From Segniliparus sp051660745 (lineage in GTDB: Bacteria; Actinomycetota; Actinomycetes; Mycobacteriales; Mycobacteriaceae), in NCBI RefSeq assembly GCF_051660745.1, contig NZ_JBOFQF010000047.1:1-64000 (forward strand): a stretch of 64,000 nucleotides of DNA, given 5' to 3'. Under the pieces are notes generated by a model. The model ran no database searches and had not been told where the DNA came from. It saw only the letters and a list, made by a program, of their open reading frames with translations. Positions 59,256-64,000 of the stretch are shown in pieces (positions within the stretch are counted from its first letter, which is position 1; each line of letters begins with the position of its first letter). The translations under genes were made by a program, and so were the position numbers.

Positions 59256-61193
59256 GTGAGCACAGACACCGCCGCCGCCCCGCCGCAGCACCACGCGGGC
59301 GGCCTTGGCCCGGTTCGCCTCGCCGTCGTCGTCGGCGCGCTCGGCGTGGTGTTCGGCGATATCGGCACGAGCCCGATCTACACCCTCCAGACCGTCTTCG
59401 ACCCGGGCGACCCGCACCCTGTGCCGATCAGCCCGACCAATATCTACGGCGTGGTGTCGCTGATCTTCTGGTCGGTGATGGCCATCGTGACGCTGACCTA
59501 CGTCACGCTGGTGATGCGGGCCGACAACGACGGGGAGGGCGGCATCATGGCGCTCATCACGTCGCTGCGCCACTGGTCGGGCAAGGGCCGCCGCACCGCG
59601 CTGACGCTGGCCGGCCTCGGGGTCTTCGGCGCCGCGCTGTTCTTCGGCGACGGCATGATCACGCCCGCGATCTCCGTGCTCTCCGCCGTCGAAGGCCTCA
59701 AGGTGGTCGAGCCTTCCTTCGAGGAATGGGTCGTGCCGATCACCGCCGTGATCATCGTGGTCTTGTTCTCCGTGCAGCGCCGGGGCACCGCCGTCGTCGG
59801 ACGGATCTTCGGCCCGGTGATGATCGCCTGGTTTGTCACGATCGGCGCGCTCGGGGTCAAAGGCGTCGCAGGGCGTCCGGAGATCCTCAAGGCCCTCTCC
59901 CCTGCGTACGCGCTTGGCTTTGTGGCCGAGCATTTCGAGATCGCTTTCTTCGCCCTGGCGGCAGTCGTGCTCTCGGTCACCGGCGCCGAGGCGCTGTACG
60001 CGGACATGGGGCATTTCGGGCGGCGCGCGATCACGCGGGGCTGGCTCCTGCTCGTGCTGCCCGCCTGCACGCTTAACTACTTGGGCCAGGGTGCGTTGCT
60101 GCTGGGCGACGAGCGCTCGATGAGCGCCCCGTTCTTCCTGCTCGCGCCGGGGTGGGCAAGGCTTCCCCTTGTGCTGCTGGCGACGGCGGCGACGGTGATC
60201 GCCTCCCAGTCCGTCATCACCGGGGCCTACTCGCTCACGTCGCAGGCCGTGCAGCTGGGCTACCTGCCGAGGCTGCGGGTCGAGCACACCTCGGAGTCCA
60301 CCATCGGCCAGATCTACGTCCCCTTTGTCAACAATGTGCTGGCGGTGTCCGTGCTGATCCTTGTGTTCGCGTTCCGCAGCTCTGCGGCGCTGGCGTACGC
60401 GTTCGGGATGGCGGTGACCGCGACGATCACCATCACCACGTTGTTGTTCCTCTTCATCGCGCGGCGGCGTTGGGAGGCTCCGCTGTGGGCGGTGGTGCTC
60501 GGCGGCGGGGCGCTGCTCGCGGTCGACCTGCTGTTCTTCGCCGCGAACATGACGAAGTTCGTGCATGGCGCGTGGCTGCCGCTCTTGATCGGCGTCGTCG
60601 TGTTCACGGTGATGACCACGTGGGCGCGCGGACGGTCGATCGTCACCCACAAGCGCGCCGAGGTCGAGGGCTCGCTGACGGAGTTCGTCGGCAAGCTCCC
60701 GGAGCTGGACCCGCCGCTCATCCGGATCCCTGGGACTGCCGTGTTCCTCAACCGGGGCCAGGAGACCACCCCGCTGGCCATGCTCTCCAGCGTCCGGCAC
60801 AACCGCGTCCTGCACGAGCAGGCGGTGATCTTGTCCCTGGAGACGGTGCCCGTGCCGAGGGTGCCCGACGCGGAGCGGGTCGAGATCGACGACCTCGGCT
60901 ACAGCAGCGACGGCATCATCTACGTCAGCGCGCGTTTCGGATACATGGAGCGGCCCGACGTGCCGCACGTGCTGAGCCTGCTCGACCCGGCGCGGACCGA
61001 AGGGCCGGTCACCGTCGGCCAGGCCTCGTTCTTCTTGTCCAAGCTCCAGTTGGTGCGCGGCGCGGAGCCGACGATGCCGACCTGGCGCAAGCGGCTGTTC
61101 ATCGCCACCTCGCACATCACCGGGGACGCGGCGGGGTACTTCGGCCTCCCCCTCGACCGCACGGTGATCATGGGATCGCGTCTGCAGGTGTGA
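59256..61193 (+). CDS. kup: Kup-family potassium uptake transporter
   Basis: The 645-residue transporter has the Kup opening VVVGALGVVFGDIGTSPIYTLQTVF and the early GEGGIMAL, with about 12 helices over the first 440 residues. A cytoplasmic domain with LNRGQETTPLAMLSSVRHNRVLHE follows. It imports K+ with protons. The start is GTG 59256 with AGGA six bases upstream; TAGGAT (59205-59210) is a possible -10. I looked for a c-di-AMP riboswitch in the 160-base upstream region and saw none. Confidence 0.93.
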   Translation: MSTDTAAAPPQHHAGGLGPVRLAVVVGALGVVFGDIGTSPIYTLQTVFDPGDPHPVPISPTNIYGVVSLIFWSVMAIVTLTYVTLVMRADNDGEGGIMALITSLRHWSGKGRRTALTLAGLGVFGAALFFGDGMITPAISVLSAVEGLKVVEPSFEEWVVPITAVIIVVLFSVQRRGTAVVGRIFGPVMIAWFVTIGALGVKGVAGRPEILKALSPAYALGFVAEHFEIAFFALAAVVLSVTGAEALYADMGHFGRRAITRGWLLLVLPACTLNYLGQGALLLGDERSMSAPFFLLAPGWARLPLVLLATAATVIASQSVITGAYSLTSQAVQLGYLPRLRVEHTSESTIGQIYVPFVNNVLAVSVLILVFAFRSSAALAYAFGMAVTATITITTLLFLFIARRRWEAPLWAVVLGGGALLAVDLLFFAANMTKFVHGAWLPLLIGVVVFTVMTTWARGRSIVTHKRAEVEGSLTEFVGKLPELDPPLIRIPGTAVFLNRGQETTPLAMLSSVRHNRVLHEQAVILSLETVPVPRVPDAERVEIDDLGYSSDGIIYVSARFGYMERPDVPHVLSLLDPARTEGPVTVGQASFFLSKLQLVRGAEPTMPTWRKRLFIATSHITGDAAGYFGLPLDRTVIMGSRLQV

Positions 61194-61215
61194 GCGCCCC
61201 CGCTCCGGCCTGGGC

Positions 61216-62952
61216 CTAGTCCAGGATCCGGCGTGCGACGTTCGTCGTGACCAGGTCGAGCAGCTCGTCGGCGCGGCCCGCGAGGATCGTGCGGATCGCG
61301 TAGAGCGCGAAGCCTTTGGCCTGCTCGGTCGAGATCGCGGGCGGGATCGAGAGCTCCTGGCGCGCTGTGACCACGTCCACCAGCGCAGGCCCGTCGTGAG
61401 CGAGCGCCTCGGCGAGCGCGCCTTCCAGCTCTTCGGGCCGTTCGACCCGTCTGCCGTGGATGCCGAGCGCGCGGGCCACCGCCGCGAAATCGGGATTGCG
61501 CAGCTCGGTGCCGAAATTGACGATGCCTGCGGCCTTCATCTCCAGCTCGACGAAGTTGAGCGATGAATTGTTGAACAGCACGACCTTCACGGGGAGGTTG
61601 TTCTGCGTCAGGGTGATGAGGTCGCCGAAGAGCATGGTCAGTCCCCCGTCGCCTGCCAGTGCGACGACTTGGCGGCCGCGGTCGACGGTTTGCGCGCCGA
61701 TCGCATGCGGCAGCGCGCAGGCCATCGTGCCATGGGTGAACGACCCGATCAGCCGCCTGCGCCCGTTCATCGTCAGATACCGCGCCGCCCAGACCACGGG
61801 CGAGCCGACGTCGACGGTGAACACCGCGTCGTCGTCGGCGAGCTTGTCCACGAGCCCCGCGACGTACTCCGGGCGGATCGGGGTCTGGTTCCGGTCGTTG
61901 ACCGCGAGCGAGTCGAGGGACTTGCGGGTTTTGCGGTAGTGCTTGACCGCGCGGTCGAGGTGCTCGGTCTCGTCTTTGCGGCGCAGCAGCGGGGCGAGCG
62001 CCGTGATGGTGTCCTTGACCGTTCCGACCAGGCCGAGGTCGATCGGGACGCGGCGGCCGAGCTGGCGGCCCCGGATGTCGACTTGGATGATCGTGGCGTT
62101 CTCGGGGTAGAACTGCCGGTACGGGAAGTCGGTGCCCAACATCAGGAGCAGGTCGGCCTCGCGGATCGCCTTGTACCCCGAGGGGAACCCGAGCAAGCCG
62201 GTCATGCCCACGTCGTAGGGGTTGTCGTACTCGATGTGCTCTTTGCCCCGCAAGGCGTGCACGACGGGCGCTTTGAGCGTTTCGGCGAGGGAGACCAGCT
62301 CGTCGTGGGCGCCTGCGGCGCCTGCGCCGCCGAGGATGGTGACCCGGCTCGACCGGTTGATGAGCTCGGCGGCTCGGCGCAGCGACTCGTCGTCGGGGCG
62401 GAGCACCGAACGGGCGGCTGTGACGGGCCTGTCGAGCCAGCCTTGGCCGCCCGCGCGGCTCAAGAACACTTCCCCGGGGACCACGACCACCGCGACCCCG
62501 CGCTCCTCGACGGCGGCGCGCATCGCCATCTCCACGATGCGCGGCGCCATCTCGGGGGAGCTCACCAGCTCGGTGTAGACGCTGCACTCTTTGAAGAGCT
62601 CCTGCGGATGGGTCTCCTGGAAATATCCCGAGCCGATCTCGGCCAGCGGGATCTGGGCGGCGATGGCCAGCACCGGCACGCCGCTGCGCTGCGCGTCGAA
62701 CAGGCCGTTGATCAAATGCAGGTTGCCGGGCCCGCAGCTGCCTGCGCAGACCGCCAGCCGCCCGGTCAGCGCGGCCTCCGAGGCCGCGGCGAATGCGGCG
62801 GTCTCCTCGTGCCGGACATGCTCCCAGGTGATCCCGTCGGCGCGGCGGATCGCGTCGGTGAATCCGTTGAGGCTGTCCCCCGGCAGCCCGTACACCCTGC
62901 TGACGCCGCTCGTTTTGAACGCGGCGATGATCTGGTCGGCGACCGTTGCCAT
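61216..62952 (-). CDS. poxB: Pyruvate:quinone oxidoreductase / pyruvate oxidase-like ThDP enzyme
   Basis: The 578-residue ThDP enzyme has the catalytic Glu50 in VRHEETAAFAA, the acetolactate-synthase-like central FAD domain, and GDGGLTML-N-NNSSLNF as the ThDP-Mg motif near 425-455. The C-terminal end is short, as in PoxB-type peripheral membrane enzymes. It would oxidise pyruvate to acetate and CO2, passing electrons to menaquinone, though a different 2-oxoacid is possible. AGAGGAAGGA lies before ATG 62952. A TAGACT -10 on the minus strand is at 63015-63020. Confidence 0.86.
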   Translation of the reverse strand: MATVADQIIAAFKTSGVSRVYGLPGDSLNGFTDAIRRADGITWEHVRHEETAAFAAASEAALTGRLAVCAGSCGPGNLHLINGLFDAQRSGVPVLAIAAQIPLAEIGSGYFQETHPQELFKECSVYTELVSSPEMAPRIVEMAMRAAVEERGVAVVVVPGEVFLSRAGGQGWLDRPVTAARSVLRPDDESLRRAAELINRSSRVTILGGAGAAGAHDELVSLAETLKAPVVHALRGKEHIEYDNPYDVGMTGLLGFPSGYKAIREADLLLMLGTDFPYRQFYPENATIIQVDIRGRQLGRRVPIDLGLVGTVKDTITALAPLLRRKDETEHLDRAVKHYRKTRKSLDSLAVNDRNQTPIRPEYVAGLVDKLADDDAVFTVDVGSPVVWAARYLTMNGRRRLIGSFTHGTMACALPHAIGAQTVDRGRQVVALAGDGGLTMLFGDLITLTQNNLPVKVVLFNNSSLNFVELEMKAAGIVNFGTELRNPDFAAVARALGIHGRRVERPEELEGALAEALAHDGPALVDVVTARQELSIPPAISTEQAKGFALYAIRTILAGRADELLDLVTTNVARRILD

Positions 62953-63192
62953 GCGAATTCCTTCCTCTGGCCGTGGAGGCTGCCGAGGCGGCGGACCGCC
63001 GCTTCGCGATCTTCAGTCTAGTGAGGATACGGTCCGAGCGGCCGGGCGGAAAAGGGCGGCTCTTCGCGTGCTTCGCGGACTTCCTCGCGAAGAGGGGCGC
63101 TCGGACCTGCGTTTTTCTTCTGCTCTGCGCGGAGCGGCCGCCTGCGGGGCGTCTCTGCCTGTGGTCGAAGAGACAGACCGGCAACCTTGCCA
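62953..63192. promoter_or_regulatory. poxB leader and promoter region
   Basis: The 240-base stretch holds the poxB ribosome site, a minus-strand TAGACT -10 (63015-63020) giving a leader of about 55 bases, and an inverted repeat CTCTTCGCG (63060-63068) with CGCGAAGAG (63086-63094). No gene is evident. Confidence 0.5.
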
Positions 63193-63213
63193 ATACCATA
63201 CCCCCTATGGTAT
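63193..63213. promoter_or_regulatory. CsoR-family operator
   Basis: ATACCATA (63193-63200) and TATGGTAT (63206-63213) are exact reverse complements around a CCCCC spacer. A C tract flanked by AT-rich inverted arms is typical of CsoR/RcnR/CstR operators. It lies nine bases before the regulator start, indicating autorepression. Confidence 0.8.
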
Positions 63214-63222
63214 CCATAAGTC

Positions 63223-63519
63223 ATGGAAGAAACCACGAGAGAAGTGCCGCCGCATGGGAGCCCCGAAGACATGGCGGCGATCCTCGGGCGTCTCCGCCGA
63301 GCCCACGGGCAGTTGGGCGGGGTCGTCTCGATGATCGAGCAAGGGCGCAACTGCCGCGACGTGGTGACCCAGCTCGCCGCCGTGTCCCGCGCCCTCGACC
63401 GCGCGGGATTCAAGATCATCGCGACCGGCCTGCGGGATTGCGTGGCCGAGCCGGGCGGCCGGTCGGGCCAGGGGCTGACCGTGGACGAGCTGGAGAAATT
63501 GTTCCTCAGCCTGGCCTGA
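63223..63519 (+). CDS. CsoR/RcnR-family (DUF156) regulator, possibly persulfide-sensing
   Basis: The 98-residue helical-bundle repressor has the family core RLRRAHGQLGGVVSMIEQGRNCRDVVTQLAAVSRALDRAG. Cys44 and Cys73 match the two conserved cysteines of CsoR. The Cu(I)-binding His that normally sits four residues before the second Cys is Gly69 here (GLRDC). Family members with two Cys and no His include CstR, which senses sulfane sulfur. A strong operator overlaps its promoter. A DsbA-fold thiol protein gene follows 23 bases downstream. Confidence 0.88.
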   Translation: MEETTREVPPHGSPEDMAAILGRLRRAHGQLGGVVSMIEQGRNCRDVVTQLAAVSRALDRAGFKIIATGLRDCVAEPGGRSGQGLTVDELEKLFLSLA

Positions 63520-63542
63520 GGAACCGACGAGAGGAATTCGAT

Positions 63543-64000
63543 ATGGACGAGGCCGTCGAGACGCGACCGAGGGCGTCCGATGTCGTGATCTGGCTGGACC
63601 CGGTGTGCCCGTACTCGTGGACCACGGCGCGGTGGCTCCGCGGACTGTCCGACGAGGGCGTCGTGGAGCCGCGGTGGGAGTTGATGAGCCTTGCGGTCCT
63701 GAACGAAGGGCGGGATCTCCCGGCTTCGGGGCAGGAGCGGATGCGGGCCTCCCGCGCGGCGGGCCGCCTGTTCGCAGGCCTCGGCCGAGCATTGGGCCGC
63801 GAGGGGATGTGGACGGCGTACGAGGCGTTCGGGAACGCGTTCTTCGGCCGAGGGGAAGCCCTCGACGAGACGCTCGTCCAGGAGGTCCTGCGGGCGTCTT
63901 CGGCCATGGACGGCCACACGCAGAGCCTCTCGGACGATTCGTTGGACGAGCTTGTGCGCGCCTCGCACGAGCGGTCCCAGCAGGCCCTCGGGGAGCCGGG
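63543..64000 (+). CDS. DsbA-family protein, mycothiol-dependent-nitroreductase-like (truncated by window end)
   Basis: The visible 152 residues start with SDVVIWLDPVCPYSWTTARWL and continue VEPRWELMSLAVLNEGRDLP. This resembles mycobacterial Rv2466c, a DsbA-fold mycothiol-dependent reductase. The active-site motif is C22-P-Y-S25, with Ser where Rv2466c-type proteins have a second Cys (from memory), so a monothiol mechanism is likely. GAGAGGA precedes ATG 63543. It probably forms an operon with the CsoR-family regulator. The C-terminus lies beyond the window. Confidence 0.8.
   Translation, partial: MDEAVETRPRASDVVIWLDPVCPYSWTTARWLRGLSDEGVVEPRWELMSLAVLNEGRDLPASGQERMRASRAAGRLFAGLGRALGREGMWTAYEAFGNAFFGRGEALDETLVQEVLRASSAMDGHTQSLSDDSLDELVRASHERSQQALGEP

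Overview
The window is about 70 % GC actinobacterial DNA. Its gene content points to a mycolic-acid bacterium of the order Mycobacteriales: tandem cyclopropane-mycolate-synthase-type methyltransferases, a histidine phosphatase-ResA-CcdA-ResB-CcsB cluster followed by MenA as in mycobacteria, and a three-domain carboxylic acid reductase. That reductase looks to me most like the Segniliparus enzymes, so Segniliparus (probably S. rugosus) is my best guess, from memory of the family only. The first 30 bases are a pure C run, so base 1 is probably a contig edge.

Layout. 1-10.1 kb: cytochrome c maturation, two mycolate-type methyltransferases, MenA and a DEAD-box helicase. 10.1-26.2 kb: lipid and redox enzymes (MpaB-like oxygenase, acyl-CoA ligase, FAD monooxygenase, dienelactone hydrolase, carboxylic acid reductase), a polysaccharide deacetylase, an AarF/ABC1 kinase and a CoA-transferase. 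26.2-29.4 kb: an operon of a phospho-lyase-type PLP enzyme, a degenerate kinase and an intact choline/ethanolamine-type kinase. 29.5-35.2 kb: a DinB protein, a lipoprotein, a DoxX-like membrane protein, and a sulfate-binding protein paired with a SulP permease. 35.3-43.9 kb: TetR-controlled modules with well-defined operators. 43.9-48.9 kb: arsenic and divalent-metal resistance (arsR-acr3-arsC-arsI-CDF and arsR-CDF). 49.0-52.3 kb: TetR/PhyH and LysR/SDR divergent pairs.

52.2-54.6 kb is a small accessory island. It holds a frameshifted hydrolase relic fused to an IS3-type transposase relic, a near-perfect 21-bp hairpin, two unrecognised secreted proteins in less GC-rich DNA, and an AT-rich repeat block. 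54.6-64 kb: lysoplasmalogenase, small secreted protein, SGNH esterase, short UvrA-like ATPase, Kup potassium uptake, pyruvate:quinone oxidoreductase, and a CsoR-family regulator lacking the metal-binding His next to a monothiol DsbA-family protein cut by the window end.

Regulation is unusually readable. Many genes begin 6-8 bases after a TANNNT -10 hexamer with no Shine-Dalgarno sequence, which indicates leaderless mRNAs, and I used this to choose starts. Several divergent promoters carry perfect inverted repeats. Terminator-like hairpins lack U tracts. I saw no tRNA, rRNA, CRISPR array, prophage or intact IS element.
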